Source: Marinomonas profundimaris (lineage in GTDB: Bacteria; Pseudomonadota; Gammaproteobacteria; Pseudomonadales; Marinomonadaceae). From it: 64,000 bases of DNA. Location of the stretch: assembly GCF_000508165.1 (NCBI RefSeq), contig NZ_AYOZ01000009.1:1-64000 (forward strand), given 5' to 3'. The notes beneath the pieces were generated by a model. That model saw only the letters and a list, made by a program, of their open reading frames with translations, was not told the origin of the DNA and did no database searches. The position numbers were made by a program, and so were the translations under genes. Of this stretch, positions 33,649 to 43,883 are shown piece after piece. Every line of letters starts with the position of its first letter. Within the stretch, counting starts at the first letter, position 1.

Positions 33649-35313
33649 ATGGCGGATTTTGCGCATTTGACTGTCGTTAGAAAACCTAAATCTAACTGGC
33701 TGAAAGTATCGGCAATACTGATTGCCGCCATTTTGGCTTTGCCAATATTAGTGGTTCTGGTCAATGTTTTGATCGGCGATGGTGATGTGTGGCATCACCT
33801 TTATCAAACCGTGTTGGCTGAATATATTTCCAACTCATTGTTACTGATGTTGGGAGTCGGAATAGGTGTGTTGGTAATTGGTGTTCCATGTGCCTGGCTG
33901 ACCAGCATGTGTGATTTTCGGGGGCGTGCATTTTTATCTTGGGCATTGCTTTTGCCGATGGCCGTTCCTGCTTACATTATTGCTTATACCTATACAGGTG
34001 TGTTGGATTTTGCTGGTCCTGTTCAAACTTTTATTCGTGATATGACCGATTGGCGATACGGCGAATATTGGTTTTTTGAAGTGCGTTCTCTTGGTGGCGC
34101 GGTCGTCATGCTGACGCTCGTGCTTTATCCTTATGTCTATTTGATGAGTAGAGCGGCGTTTTTAGAACAATCTGAGAACACGTTGGAAGTCAGTCGTACT
34201 TTAGGTTACTCAGGCAGAGCCGCCTTTTTTAAACTCGCACTTCCTCTTGCTCGCCCTGCGATTGTGACCGGACTGAGCTTAGCTCTAATGGAGACTCTGG
34301 CCGATTACGGCACGGTACAATACTTTAGTGTAAATACCTTTACGACGGGTATTTTGCGCACGTTTTATGGCTTTGGGGACGTCGCAGCGGCATCACAATT
34401 GGCGGGTGTGCTCTTGATGTTTGTGACGGCATTGATTCTGTTGGAGCGGTATTCTAGACATCGTATTCGCTATCATGCTTCTGGACTGAAAAAAGCGAGC
34501 AACAGACGAATGAAGTTGAAAGGCGGCCGTGCTTTCTTGGCGTCTGTTTTTTGTTGGTTGCCGATTTGTGTTGGTTTCCTTATTCCTGTCAGCGTGTTGG
34601 CGTTTTGGGCGATGTTTAAAGCCGAAATGCCGGGGACGAACTTTATTCAATTGGCGTGGAACTCTTTTTATCTTGCGGCGATGGCGTCCTTGATCGTGGT
34701 GAGTTTGGCCTTGGTATTGAGTTATGCCATTCGTTTGAATAACGGTCGCAGTGTTAAGGCATCGGTTGGTATTGCCGGTTTGGGTTATGCGCTGCCAGGC
34801 ACCATTATTGCGATTGGTACTATTGTGCCTTTGGCTTGGCTTGATCACAGAATTATTGATCTTGTGACCTATTACAGTGGTGAAAAAATCGGCTTAGTGT
34901 TCTCTGGTACCTTATTTGCGCTCCTATTTGCTTATACGGTTCGCTTTATGGCGGTGTCGTTAGGCGCCGTTCAAAATGGACTGGGTAAAATTAAGCCGAG
35001 TATGGACATGGCAGGTCGATCGCTTGGGATGTCGCCTTTTAAAGTATTAGCTCGAATACACATTCCTTTGCTGAAAGGCTCTGTTTTGACGGCAATGCTC
35101 ATTGTGTTTGTCGATGTCTTGAAAGAGTTACCAGCCACCTTGGTACTTCGCCCATTTAATTTTAATACCCTTGCAGTCAGAGCATTTGAATTGGCTTCGG
35201 ACGAACGGCTGGTCGATGCCGCACCAGCTTCATTAATGATCGTGCTGGTGGGGTTGGTACCAGTGATTTTGTTAAGCCGTTCCATTTCTTCCAACACTGG
35301 TCGCTCTAGATAG
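33649..35313 (+). CDS. Ferric-iron ABC transporter, permease (FbpB type)
   Basis: 554 residues, about 12 transmembrane helices, a fused double permease as in FbpB/FutB. Each half carries an EAA-type loop: LEVSRTLGYSGRAAFFKLALPLARPAI and MAGRSLGMSPFKVLARIHIPLLK. Second gene of a three-gene iron operon, 28 bp after the binding protein. Confidence 0.92.
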   Translation: MADFAHLTVVRKPKSNWLKVSAILIAAILALPILVVLVNVLIGDGDVWHHLYQTVLAEYISNSLLLMLGVGIGVLVIGVPCAWLTSMCDFRGRAFLSWALLLPMAVPAYIIAYTYTGVLDFAGPVQTFIRDMTDWRYGEYWFFEVRSLGGAVVMLTLVLYPYVYLMSRAAFLEQSENTLEVSRTLGYSGRAAFFKLALPLARPAIVTGLSLALMETLADYGTVQYFSVNTFTTGILRTFYGFGDVAAASQLAGVLLMFVTALILLERYSRHRIRYHASGLKKASNRRMKLKGGRAFLASVFCWLPICVGFLIPVSVLAFWAMFKAEMPGTNFIQLAWNSFYLAAMASLIVVSLALVLSYAIRLNNGRSVKASVGIAGLGYALPGTIIAIGTIVPLAWLDHRIIDLVTYYSGEKIGLVFSGTLFALLFAYTVRFMAVSLGAVQNGLGKIKPSMDMAGRSLGMSPFKVLARIHIPLLKGSVLTAMLIVFVDVLKELPATLVLRPFNFNTLAVRAFELASDERLVDAAPASLMIVLVGLVPVILLSRSISSNTGRSR

Positions 35314-35337
35314 CCGATAATCGAAATAGGATTTTAT

Positions 35338-36408
35338 ATGACGTCGATACCCCTTCATAAAACGCTGAAAGATATGACGCTGACCAACGTGTCGGTCGGT
35401 TATGATGGCGACGTAGTGGTTAAAAGGGCCGCTTTTCAGCTATTGGAAGGGCAAATCGGTTGTCTGTTAGGGCCAAGTGGTTGTGGTAAGTCTACATTAC
35501 TGAGAGCCATTGCGGGTTTTGAAACCTTGATGGCAGGCGAAATACGGATGGATGATCAGGTGATTTCGAGTCCTTCGTTCAGTGTGAATCCAGAGAATCG
35601 TTCGATCGGAATGGTTTTTCAAGATATTGCGTTGTTTCCGCATCTTTCTATTGCCGAGAATATCGCCTTTGGCTTATCGGATTGGCCAAAAGCCAGCGCT
35701 GAAGAACGCGTTGCCTATTTATTGGAGTTGGTTGGTTTGGCAGGGTTTCAATCACGTTACCCACATTCACTTTCCGGTGGTCAACAACAACGTGTGGCGT
35801 TGGCGAGAGCCATTGCGCCAAAGCCAAAACTCTTATTGATGGATGAGCCTTTTTCAGGCCTCGATGCGAAATTAAGAGAAGAGTTGGTGCCCGATATTCG
35901 CGAAATATTAAAGCATGAAAAAATGAGCGCATTGCTGGTGACACACGATCAAATGGAAGCTTTTGCGATGGCGGATCAGGTGTCTGTTATGGATGCGGGT
36001 GTGATTCATCAAACAGGGACGCCGTATCAAATTTACCATGAGCCAGAAACACGTTTTGTCGCCAGTTTTATTGGCCATGGCGACTTCTTACCGGCGACCG
36101 TGTGCGGCGCGGATTGTGTTCATTCTGATCTTGGAACAATTCGAGGTGATTTGGATCATGGTTTTGCCGACAATACTCAGGTGGATTTATTGGTTCGACC
36201 CGATGACATTTTACACGATGACGACAGTGAGTTTGTTGGTGTGATTGTGAGTAAGTGGTTTCGTGGTTCGCACTTTTTGTATCGAGTAAAATTGTCTTCT
36301 GGAAAAGTTGTTTACTGTTTTGCTTCTTCTCATCATAACCACGCGATCGGTCAGGAAATTGGCTTGACGGTTCACTTAGATCACTTGGTGATGTTTCCTC
36401 GTCAATAA
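35338..36408 (+). CDS. Ferric-iron ABC transporter, ATPase (FbpC type)
   Basis: 356 residues. Walker A GPSGCGKST (about residues 46-54), the Q-loop in MVFQDIALFPH, the signature LSGGQQQRVALARA, Walker B LLLMDEPFSGLD and the switch VTHDQMEA. The C-terminal about 110 residues form a TOBE/regulatory domain (LLVRPDDI). It energises iron import with the preceding two genes. AGGA precedes ATG 35338. Confidence 0.93.
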   Translation: MTSIPLHKTLKDMTLTNVSVGYDGDVVVKRAAFQLLEGQIGCLLGPSGCGKSTLLRAIAGFETLMAGEIRMDDQVISSPSFSVNPENRSIGMVFQDIALFPHLSIAENIAFGLSDWPKASAEERVAYLLELVGLAGFQSRYPHSLSGGQQQRVALARAIAPKPKLLLMDEPFSGLDAKLREELVPDIREILKHEKMSALLVTHDQMEAFAMADQVSVMDAGVIHQTGTPYQIYHEPETRFVASFIGHGDFLPATVCGADCVHSDLGTIRGDLDHGFADNTQVDLLVRPDDILHDDDSEFVGVIVSKWFRGSHFLYRVKLSSGKVVYCFASSHHNHAIGQEIGLTVHLDHLVMFPRQ

Positions 36409-36487
36409 TTTTAGCAATGTCATGGTATTTGAATAGACTTGTCTTTTAAAAGGTAGGTCATTTCTGTGGTGTAATACGTGGCAATTG

Positions 36488-36506
36488 ATTATAGAGTCTC
36501 TATAAT
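36488..36506 (+). promoter_or_regulatory. Perfect 19-bp palindrome over the probable rlmI -10 element
   Basis: ATTATAGAGTCTCTATAAT is a perfect 9-1-9 inverted repeat whose right end is a consensus TATAAT (36501-36506), 24-30 bp before the GTG start. It looks like an operator placed to block RNA polymerase. A T6 run follows 4 bp later (36511-36516), so a hairpin role cannot be excluded. Confidence 0.5.
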
Positions 36507-36529
36507 AGCGTTTTTTAAATTTATACTGG

Positions 36530-37735
36530 GTGAAAACTTTGAGTGTTATTCGACTAAAGGGTCAGGCTGATCGCCGTCTTCGAGCTGGGCATCAATGGAT
36601 ATACAGCAATGAGGTAAATACCTCTGAGACGCCATTAAAGCAATTTACGCCAGGGGATCAGGTTGTTGTCGAAACAGCACAAGGAAAACCGCTTGGTATT
36701 GCTACGATAAACCCAAATACATTGATTTGTGGACGACTGATTAGTCGTAGTACAGACACGGTATTGAACAAATCCACATTGGTTCACCGCCTTAAAATCG
36801 CATTGTCCTTACGTGAAATGACGTATCCTGCGCCGTATTATCGTCTTGTTTTTGGCGATTCTGATGGTTTGTCTGGTTTGGTTGTGGATCGTTTTGCCGA
36901 CATCCTTGTTGTGCAAATTTCCACCGCAGGCATGGAACGCGTGAAAAACGAAATCATTGAAGCTTTACAAGATGTGATTAAACCTTCCGCTATCTTGATG
37001 AAAAACGACGGGAAAATGCGTCAAATCGAAGGACTAGACAGCTACGTTGAAGAAGCGTTTGGTACGGTTCCTGAAACGGTTTTCCTACAAGAAAACGGCG
37101 TACTGTTTGAAGCGCCAGTGTGGGACGGACAAAAAACGGGTTGGTTTTATGATCACCGTGAAAACCGCAAAACTATGCAAGGCTTCTGCGATGGTAAACG
37201 TGTATTAGACGTTTTCTCTTATGTTGGTGGTTGGGGGGTTCAAGCGGCTTCTGCTGGTGCTACCGACGTCACCTTTATTGACGCATCTAAAAGCGCGCTG
37301 GATTATGTTACTGGTAATTTAAAGCTTAATCAGTACGAAGGCGTTTCGAGTCTTATTCACGGCGATGCGTTTGATTCCATGCAGTCTTTGATTGATGACA
37401 AACAGCGTTTCGACGTGGTTGTTATGGATCCACCGGCGTTTATTGCTCGTCGTAAAGACATCAAAGCGGGCGAAGGTGCTTATCACCGAGCCAATCAGTT
37501 GGCGATGCGATTAGTGGCCAAAGGCGGTATTTTGGTATCGGCTTCTTGTTCAATGCATCTTGAAACAGCGCGTTTGCATGATCTTGTTCGCAGTAACAGC
37601 CGTCAGTTAGAGCGTTTCTCTCAACTGGTTTATCGTGGAACGCAAGCGCCTGATCATCCAGTGCATCCAGCGATTGAAGAAACAGAATACTTGAAAGCCT
37701 TATTCTACCGAATTCATAATAATATGGGCTTATAA
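36530..37735 (+). CDS. rlmI: 23S rRNA (cytosine-1962-C5) methyltransferase RlmI family
   Basis: 401 residues. An N-terminal PUA domain (RRLRAGHQWIYSNEV), a linker domain (YRLVFGDSDGLSGLVVDRF) and a Rossmann methyltransferase domain with RVLDVFSYVGGWGVQAA (SAM) and VVMDPPAF (catalytic) are in the RlmI order, and SASCSMH near the end is typical. Two starts are possible, GTG 36530 and TTG 36539; GGGTGA before the TTG makes it plausible. Confidence 0.9.
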   Translation: MKTLSVIRLKGQADRRLRAGHQWIYSNEVNTSETPLKQFTPGDQVVVETAQGKPLGIATINPNTLICGRLISRSTDTVLNKSTLVHRLKIALSLREMTYPAPYYRLVFGDSDGLSGLVVDRFADILVVQISTAGMERVKNEIIEALQDVIKPSAILMKNDGKMRQIEGLDSYVEEAFGTVPETVFLQENGVLFEAPVWDGQKTGWFYDHRENRKTMQGFCDGKRVLDVFSYVGGWGVQAASAGATDVTFIDASKSALDYVTGNLKLNQYEGVSSLIHGDAFDSMQSLIDDKQRFDVVVMDPPAFIARRKDIKAGEGAYHRANQLAMRLVAKGGILVSASCSMHLETARLHDLVRSNSRQLERFSQLVYRGTQAPDHPVHPAIEETEYLKALFYRIHNNMGL

Positions 37736-37770
37736 GCCCATTTACTGAATTCACGACAAAGTCATTCAAA

Positions 37771-37807
37771 AAAATGGCCGCCAGATTGGTTCTGGCGGCC
37801 ATTTTTT
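37771..37807. terminator. Bidirectional terminator, rlmI / HAD phosphatase
   Basis: AAAATGGCCGCCAGA (37771-37785) pairs perfectly with TCTGGCGGCCATTTT (37791-37805) around TTGGT; A and T flanks on both sides. Confidence 0.93.
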
Positions 37808-37833
37808 ATGCAGTGAAATCCTTAATTCATTCA

Positions 37834-38490
37834 TTAATCTCTTAATGAGATATGTGGCCAGCCTCGATCTTCTGCTATTTTTGTCAGCGTATCATCGGCA
37901 TCAACCGCAATAGGGTGAGTCACCAATTCCAAAAGCGGTAAATCGTTACGAGAATCGCTGTAGAAATAGCTGTCTTTCATCGTGTGCCCTGTCTCGGCCA
38001 ACCAATCGTTTAAACGCGTTACTTTGCCTTCTTGGAAGCTTGGAACGCCAACAACTTTTCCTGTGTAATGACCATCAATTATTTCCGGTACTGGCGCAAT
38101 AATATGATCCATACCTAGCTCATCACCAATTGGACCGGTGACAAATTGATTTGTAGCTGTAATCATTAGCAAGAAATGCCCTTGATTTTTATGGTGTTTT
38201 AGCAATTCAATGGCTTTGGTTTGCATCATTGGTTGTATTTTTTCTAGCATGAACGTGCGATGGAGTTCAGTCAGCTCCGAGTTAGAAAATTGTGTTAGTG
38301 GCGCTAGACTGAATGCCAAGTATTCATGAATGTCTAAGGTGCCAGATTGGTACTGTTTGAAGAACGTATCGTTTGCTTCTTGGTAGATTTGGGTGTCGAC
38401 TAACCCTTTCTCAACCAAAAATTGTCCCCAAGTGTAATCACTGTCGCCGTTTAATAAAGTGCCATCTAAGTCAAATATTGCGAGTGTCAC
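37834..38490 (-). CDS. HAD-IB phosphatase (SerB-like; possible histidinol-phosphatase)
   Basis: 218 residues. The HAD motifs are complete: I is FDLDGTLLNGDSD (nucleophile Asp7, acid Asp9), II is LLMITATNQF, III is Lys in EGKVTRL, IV is YSDSRNDLPLLE. The cap is a small helical C1 cap (subfamily IB). It is divergent from rppH-ptsP; from memory the Pseudomonas gene in this position, PA0335, was reported as the missing histidinol-phosphate phosphatase. That role here is inference from synteny. Confidence 0.8.
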   Translation of the reverse strand: MTLAIFDLDGTLLNGDSDYTWGQFLVEKGLVDTQIYQEANDTFFKQYQSGTLDIHEYLAFSLAPLTQFSNSELTELHRTFMLEKIQPMMQTKAIELLKHHKNQGHFLLMITATNQFVTGPIGDELGMDHIIAPVPEIIDGHYTGKVVGVPSFQEGKVTRLNDWLAETGHTMKDSYFYSDSRNDLPLLELVTHPIAVDADDTLTKIAEDRGWPHISLRD

Positions 38491-38625
38491 AAGCCGTCCT
38501 CAATTCTTCTAAAGTGCGCGAATTATAGCCTTGGAGACAATAAATAACATTAGTCTTAATTGTGCGAATGGGGGAATTATGGAACAATGAATCTAATTTA
38601 TTCTTATATTAGAAGGTAGTAGCTC

Positions 38626-39114
38626 GTGATTGATGCAGACGGATACAGACCGAATGTGGGCATCATCTTGATGAACGAGCGTGGCCAACTTCTTTGGGCG
38701 AGACGTGTAGGACAAAATGCATGGCAATTTCCCCAAGGCGGTATTAAATCTGACGAGACACCGGAAGAAGCGTTATTTCGAGAACTAAAAGAAGAAGTAG
38801 GGTTAGATCCACATCAGGTTGAAATCGTAGGTAAAACTCGCGGTTGGCTGCGTTATCGCCTTCCTAAACGCATGCTAAGACACAATAGTAAGCCTTTATG
38901 TATTGGACAAAAACAGAAGTGGTTTCTTTTGTCCATTCGTTGTCCCGATGCTTCTGTGTGCGTAGATGGAACGGAATGCCCTGAATTTGATGGTTGGCGC
39001 TGGGTAAGTTATTGGTACCCGCTGGGACAAGTTGTTGCGTTTAAAAAGGACGTTTACCGAAGAGCGCTCAAAGAACTTATTTCTAGCGCACATCGTCGAC
39101 TGGAAAAGCGATAA
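38626..39114 (+). CDS. rppH: RNA pyrophosphohydrolase
   Basis: 162 residues from GTG 38626. It begins [20 protein letters not shown], as in E. coli RppH ([13 protein letters not shown]), and has the Nudix box [32 protein letters not shown] and [11 protein letters not shown] complete the signature. It removes pyrophosphate from 5' triphosphate mRNA to start RNase E-dependent decay. ptsP follows, the classic neighbour. Confidence 0.95.
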   Translation: MIDADGYRPNVGIILMNERGQLLWARRVGQNAWQFPQGGIKSDETPEEALFRELKEEVGLDPHQVEIVGKTRGWLRYRLPKRMLRHNSKPLCIGQKQKWFLLSIRCPDASVCVDGTECPEFDGWRWVSYWYPLGQVVAFKKDVYRRALKELISSAHRRLEKR

Positions 39115-39160
39115 GCTCACTGGCTTGTTAATGGAGGTAATGTAGATTGATGGGAACACG

Positions 39161-41449
39161 ATGCTAGGTTTATTAAGACGTATTACACAAGAGGTAACCG
39201 CCGCACAGTCATTGCCGGCTGCGTTGGATATTATCGTTCGTCGTGTGCGCAGAGCCATGCGAGCAGAAGTGTGCTCTATTTACCTAGTCGACACAAATTC
39301 AAAAGATTATGTCTTAATGGCGACACGCGGTTTGAATGCGGATGTTGCTGGTAGCGTTAGCCTAAAGTCAGACGAAGGGCTGGTGAGTTTGGTTGGCCGA
39401 AGAGCTGAACCGGTTAACCTTGAAGACGCGCACATTCACCCTTCGTTTCATTATCTAAATGGCACGGGCGAAGAGCGTTATCGCTCTTTCCTGGGTGTGC
39501 CTATAATTCATCATCGCCAAGTATTGGGCGTACTGGTTGTCCAGCACGAAGACAAACGTCGCTTTGATGAAGGCGAAGAAGCTTTTCTTATTACGTTATC
39601 CGCACAATTGGCCGGCGTTATTGCTCACGCCGAAGCGACAGGTGCGATTGCCAACTTAAATCCTAATGCTATTCCTAATGGCTCTGACTTTCGCTACAAA
39701 GGCGTCCCAGGTAGCTCTGGTGTTGCTATTGGGCGTGGTGTTGTGGTTTTTCCTCCTGCGGATTTGGATGTTATTCCAGACCGCCGGACGACTGACTTTG
39801 ACGAAGAAATTCATGATTTTTACCAAGCATTAGACGCCGTTCGACAAGACATTCGTCTTGCCAGTAATCGAATTAGCCAACACCTTTCAGCGGATGAAAA
39901 AGCCCTTTTTGATGTTTATCTTAAAATTCTAGATGACAACTCCATCGCGGGGGAAATTGTTCGGAAGATCAAAGAAGGCAACTGGGCGCAAGGTGCATTA
40001 AGACAAGTTATTCAGGCGCACATAGCTCAGTTTAATCGCATGGATGACCCTTACTTACGTGAACGTGCATCGGATCTTCGTGATCTTGGTCGTCGCATAT
40101 TGTCTCATTTGCAAGAAAATGCACCGAATATTGCGGAGCGATTCAGCGAACCGTCTATCATTATTGGCGAAGAGCTAACAGCGTCAATGCTGGGTGAAAT
40201 CCCGATAGATAAGATCAAAGGCCTTGTTTCCGTGATGGGGTCGGGCAACTCGCATGTGGCCATTTTGGCACGTGCAATGGGCATCCCAACGGTGATGGGG
40301 GCTCTGGATTTACCTTACGCTCAGCTCGATAAAGTAGATCTAATTGTTGATGGTTATCTTGGAAAAATTTTCACGCATCCATCGGAAGCGCTGACGGACA
40401 GTTATCAACAGATAGTCGATGAAGAACGTCAGCTAGAAGAAGAATACGAAACCTTAAAAGATTTACCTTGTGAAACACTCGACGGCCAGCGGTTATCTTT
40501 GTTTGTAAATACGGGCTTGTCAGCCGATGTTGCCCGTTCGTTGGATCGTGGTGCAGAAGGCATTGGCTTATATCGAACCGAAGTGCCTTTCATGGTGCGC
40601 GACCGTTTCCCAACGGAAGCGGAGCAAGTGGTTATTTACCGCCAGCAGTTAGAAGGCTTTGCTCCAGCGCCCGTCACCGTTCGGACCTTAGACATTGGTG
40701 GTGATAAAGCGCTTTCTTATTTCCCAATAAACGAAGCCAATCCTTTCTTAGGCTGGCGTGGGATTCGAGTAACGCTCGATCATTTGGAAATTTTCATGGC
40801 GCAAATTCGCGCCATGATCAAAGCCAGCGCCGATCTTCATAACTTAAAAATTATGTTACCCATGATTTCGAATGTGGCCGAAGTGGAAGAAGCATTAGCC
40901 TTAATTCGTCGAGGTTATGCAGAGGTCAAAGAAGAAGGTTATAACGTTCAAATGCCGCGTGTTGGTGTGATGATCGAAATTCCTGCCGCGGTCTACCAAG
41001 TCAAAGAACTGTCTGAGTTAGTGGATTTTCTGTCTGTCGGCAGCAACGATTTGACTCAGTATCTACTTGCAGTAGATCGCAATAACCCTCGTGTGGCTGA
41101 CTTATATAATTCGTTTCACCCGTCTGTCTTGCGTGCATTGTTGAGCATTGTTGATCAGGTTCGAGGCGAAGGTGTCGGCCTAAGTGTGTGTGGCGAAATG
41201 GCGGGCGACCCTATGGGCGCTATTTTGTTGATGGCAATGGGTTACGATGTGCTGTCTATGAGCTCGACAAGTTTGCCTAAAGTAAAAGCCGTGATTCGAA
41301 ACATATCCATGAAACAAGCTCAGAATATGCTTAATGAAGTGATGAAACTATCCCACGCGGAGGCGGTCACACAAACCATGACCCGACTCATGCGTGAAGC
41401 CAATATCGAACGTTTGATTCGTCCATCCAAAACCACCAACGTAGATTAA
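39161..41449 (+). CDS. ptsP: Phosphoenolpyruvate-protein phosphotransferase PtsP (EI-Ntr)
   Basis: 762 residues. A GAF domain fills residues 1-150 (LDIIVRRVRRAMRAEVCSIYLVD). The EI part follows: N-terminal HPr-binding helices, the phosphohistidine swivel GSGNSHVAILARAMGIPTVMG, and the PEP-binding barrel GIGLYRTEVPFM, VRTLDIGGDKALSYFP, FLSVGSNDLTQYLLAVDR and SVCGEMAGDP. It phosphorylates NPr (PtsO) in the nitrogen PTS. The GAF domain senses glutamine in the family. A GGGA before ATG 39161 supports the start; in-frame stops lie just upstream. Confidence 0.95.
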   Translation: MLGLLRRITQEVTAAQSLPAALDIIVRRVRRAMRAEVCSIYLVDTNSKDYVLMATRGLNADVAGSVSLKSDEGLVSLVGRRAEPVNLEDAHIHPSFHYLNGTGEERYRSFLGVPIIHHRQVLGVLVVQHEDKRRFDEGEEAFLITLSAQLAGVIAHAEATGAIANLNPNAIPNGSDFRYKGVPGSSGVAIGRGVVVFPPADLDVIPDRRTTDFDEEIHDFYQALDAVRQDIRLASNRISQHLSADEKALFDVYLKILDDNSIAGEIVRKIKEGNWAQGALRQVIQAHIAQFNRMDDPYLRERASDLRDLGRRILSHLQENAPNIAERFSEPSIIIGEELTASMLGEIPIDKIKGLVSVMGSGNSHVAILARAMGIPTVMGALDLPYAQLDKVDLIVDGYLGKIFTHPSEALTDSYQQIVDEERQLEEEYETLKDLPCETLDGQRLSLFVNTGLSADVARSLDRGAEGIGLYRTEVPFMVRDRFPTEAEQVVIYRQQLEGFAPAPVTVRTLDIGGDKALSYFPINEANPFLGWRGIRVTLDHLEIFMAQIRAMIKASADLHNLKIMLPMISNVAEVEEALALIRRGYAEVKEEGYNVQMPRVGVMIEIPAAVYQVKELSELVDFLSVGSNDLTQYLLAVDRNNPRVADLYNSFHPSVLRALLSIVDQVRGEGVGLSVCGEMAGDPMGAILLMAMGYDVLSMSSTSLPKVKAVIRNISMKQAQNMLNEVMKLSHAEAVTQTMTRLMREANIERLIRPSKTTNVD

Positions 41450-41476
41450 TACCCACCAGAGGTTCGTGACACCATT

Positions 41477-42274
41477 ATGATTTCCTACCCTGACATTGAC
41501 CCTATTGCTGTATCAATAGGGCCTATTTCCGTGCATTGGTACGGTATTATGTATTTGATTGGTTTTGCGGGTGCGTATTTTTTCGGCATGTATCGAGCCA
41601 AGCGTTCTAACGGACTTTGGACGCCAGAAATGGTCAGTGATGCCATTTTTTATGGGGCGCTGGGCGTTATATTGGGCGGCCGTATTGGCTACATTTTATT
41701 TTATCAATTTCCGGCGTTTGTCGATAATCCACTGATTATGGTGCGTATTTGGGAAGGCGGCATGTCTTTCCACGGTGGATTATTAGGTGTAATCGCGGCG
41801 ATGTTCTTCTTTGCTCGTCGTTATAATAAGCACCTTGTGGATGTTACGGACTTTCTTGCGCCGTTTGTTCCAATTGGTTTGGGTGCTGGGCGTTTAGGTA
41901 ACTTCATTGGTGGCGAACTGTGGGGAAAGCCAACGGATGTATCTTGGGCGATGATCTTCCCAAATGATCCGCTGCAATTGGCTCGACATCCGTCTCAGCT
42001 TTATCAATTCGTTTTAGAAGGCGTTTTGTTGTTCTGTGTCTTGTGGTTCTTTTCGCAGAAATCGAAACCACGATACTGTGTCTCAGGTGTATTTTTACTG
42101 TGTTACGGTATTTTTAGAATTCTAGTGGAATTCGTTCGCGAACCTGACAGCCAAATTGGTTACCTTGCCTTTGGTTGGGTAACACAAGGTCAATTGCTGT
42201 CCTTGCCAATGGTGATTATTGGCGCTGGACTTATTGTTACTGGCTTTAAGCTGAAAGTTTTTCCGAAAAGTTAA
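41477..42274 (+). CDS. lgt: Prolipoprotein diacylglyceryl transferase
   Basis: 265 residues, seven predicted helices. It has [32 protein letters not shown] and the signature [15 protein letters not shown]. It transfers diacylglycerol to the lipobox cysteine of prelipoproteins; FlgP and the RND adaptor in this window are predicted substrates. It is 27 bp after ptsP, with thyA convergent. Confidence 0.96.
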   Translation: MISYPDIDPIAVSIGPISVHWYGIMYLIGFAGAYFFGMYRAKRSNGLWTPEMVSDAIFYGALGVILGGRIGYILFYQFPAFVDNPLIMVRIWEGGMSFHGGLLGVIAAMFFFARRYNKHLVDVTDFLAPFVPIGLGAGRLGNFIGGELWGKPTDVSWAMIFPNDPLQLARHPSQLYQFVLEGVLLFCVLWFFSQKSKPRYCVSGVFLLCYGIFRILVEFVREPDSQIGYLAFGWVTQGQLLSLPMVIIGAGLIVTGFKLKVFPKS

Positions 42275-42291
42275 CGCCTTAGAATTGACAT

Positions 42292-42321
42292 AAAAAAACC
42301 AGCCATCCAGCTGGTTTTTTT
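42292..42321. terminator. Bidirectional terminator, lgt / thyA
   Basis: AAAAAAACCAGC pairs with GCTGGTTTTTTT (12 bp) around CATCCA. Confidence 0.92.
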
Positions 42322-42335
42322 GTCTCTACGTATTT

Positions 42336-43187
42336 CTACACCGAGAAAGGGTAAGCGATAGGCTCGTGGAATTGGTAGCCTTCGACTTCAAAGTCGGCCA
42401 TGGTGACCCAGGTTTCGATGTCTTTGAGGGTTTTGATTTCAGGGTTGATTTTTAAGGTTGGGAGTGGGTACGGCTCGCGCTTTAATTGAACGTCACGCAT
42501 TAATTCGAGTTGGTCTTCATAGATGTGAGCGTTCACTATTTTATGGAAGGCTTTACCCGGTTTTTTCCCCGTGATTTGCGCAACAATGGCGAGTAAGACA
42601 TAAACCTGAACCATATTGAAGTTAAGGCCTAGTGGTACATCACAGCTGCGTTGTGTGCTGTTCAAGTAAAGTGTGTCGCCAAGCAACGAGAAATGATGGC
42701 TGTACATGCAAGGACGAAGGCAAGCCATATGAAAGGCGCCTGGGTGATAAAATGTGAGGATTTCCCCACGGTTATCCACGCCGCGAGTTAAGTCATCTAT
42801 GATTTGCTTTAATAAGTCGATGTGGCCGCCATCTGGTTTTGGAAAATTGCGGCCAATGGCGCCATAGCAAAGTCCCATGTCGTCTTCGCCTTTGCGGTAA
42901 GGGTTATTCAACCACACTTCATTTTGGTTGGCGTTAGCGTCCCAGGTTTTTGTGCCTAGCGCGCGAAAGTCAGCGGCGTTGTCATAACCTCTTAAGTAGC
43001 CAATAATCTCGGCAATGGCCGATTTCCAGAAGCTTTTACGAGTCGTTACCAGTGGGAATTCACCTTTGCTTACGTCGTAAGTAAGGTCAGCATTGATGAC
43101 GGTTAGGCAGCGTTTACCGGTACGTTCGTTATTTACCCATTCGCCTTCGTCGACGATTCGTTCGCAAAGGTCTAGATATTGTTTCAT
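42336..43187 (-). CDS. thyA: Thymidylate synthase
   Basis: 283 residues starting [17 protein letters not shown]. An upstream in-frame ATG at 43265 would add 26 residues not typical of the family. The catalytic Cys lies in [11 protein letters not shown], followed by [17 protein letters not shown], and the end is [13 protein letters not shown]. It belongs to the longer (about 283-residue) variant found in Shewanella/Vibrio-type bacteria rather than the 264-residue E. coli type. It converts dUMP to dTMP with methylene-tetrahydrofolate. folA is divergent. Confidence 0.94.
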   Translation of the reverse strand: MKQYLDLCERIVDEGEWVNNERTGKRCLTVINADLTYDVSKGEFPLVTTRKSFWKSAIAEIIGYLRGYDNAADFRALGTKTWDANANQNEVWLNNPYRKGEDDMGLCYGAIGRNFPKPDGGHIDLLKQIIDDLTRGVDNRGEILTFYHPGAFHMACLRPCMYSHHFSLLGDTLYLNSTQRSCDVPLGLNFNMVQVYVLLAIVAQITGKKPGKAFHKIVNAHIYEDQLELMRDVQLKREPYPLPTLKINPEIKTLKDIETWVTMADFEVEGYQFHEPIAYPFSV

Positions 43188-43367
43188 TTGGGCGGCCTTG
43201 TATTCTTGTGTCGTAATGAATGGCGTTCGATTTTGCATGCCCAGAAGTGTCTCTAGGAAATGCATTCTAAGCTGCCATAGGTATAATGATTGTCATCGAT
43301 TATATCAGAAGCCTTTACTCTTTGTTGATCTCAAGAGTCGGGCAGTTCTATAAAAAAAGGTGCTTTC

Positions 43368-43877
43368 ATGTTGTCACTTATTGTTGCTATATCCACGAAT
43401 CGAACGATTGGTATTAACAATTCATTGCCTTGGCATTTGCCAAACGATTTGAAGTATTTCAAACAGGCAACCATGGGCAAGCCAATCGTTATGGGCCGAA
43501 AGACGTTTGAGTCCATTGGTAAACCATTGCCAGGACGCCGAAATATTGTTATCAGTCGAGACCCTACTTATCAAGCGGAAGGCATCGATGTTGTGTCCTC
43601 TTTAGAGGATGCGATTTCACTTGGCGAAGACATTTGCTTGGTCAATGGGCAAGAAGAAGTGATGGTGATTGGCGGCGCACAAATATACCAGTTAGCGCTT
43701 GAGCGTGCTGATCGGTTGTATATCACGCATGTGGATGCGGAAGTAAAAGGCGATGCATTTTTCCCTGAAGTGGATTGGCCGTCTTTTACCCTGATGGGAG
43801 AAGAGGCGTTTGCAGCGGAAGGTCCTAATCCCTACGACTATCGTTTTTCTGTCTATCAACGAAGCAGTGCCGAGTAA
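43368..43877 (+). CDS. folA: Dihydrofolate reductase
   Basis: 169 residues. It has IVAISTNRTIGINNSLPWHLPNDLKYFK (substrate Asp in LPNDL), GRKTFESIGKPLPGR (NADPH) and VIGGAQIYQLAL. It reduces dihydrofolate produced by ThyA. It lies 6 bp before a broken yjbQ gene. Confidence 0.96.
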   Translation: MLSLIVAISTNRTIGINNSLPWHLPNDLKYFKQATMGKPIVMGRKTFESIGKPLPGRRNIVISRDPTYQAEGIDVVSSLEDAISLGEDICLVNGQEEVMVIGGAQIYQLALERADRLYITHVDAEVKGDAFFPEVDWPSFTLMGEEAFAAEGPNPYDYRFSVYQRSSAE

Positions 43878-43883
43878 TTCGCT

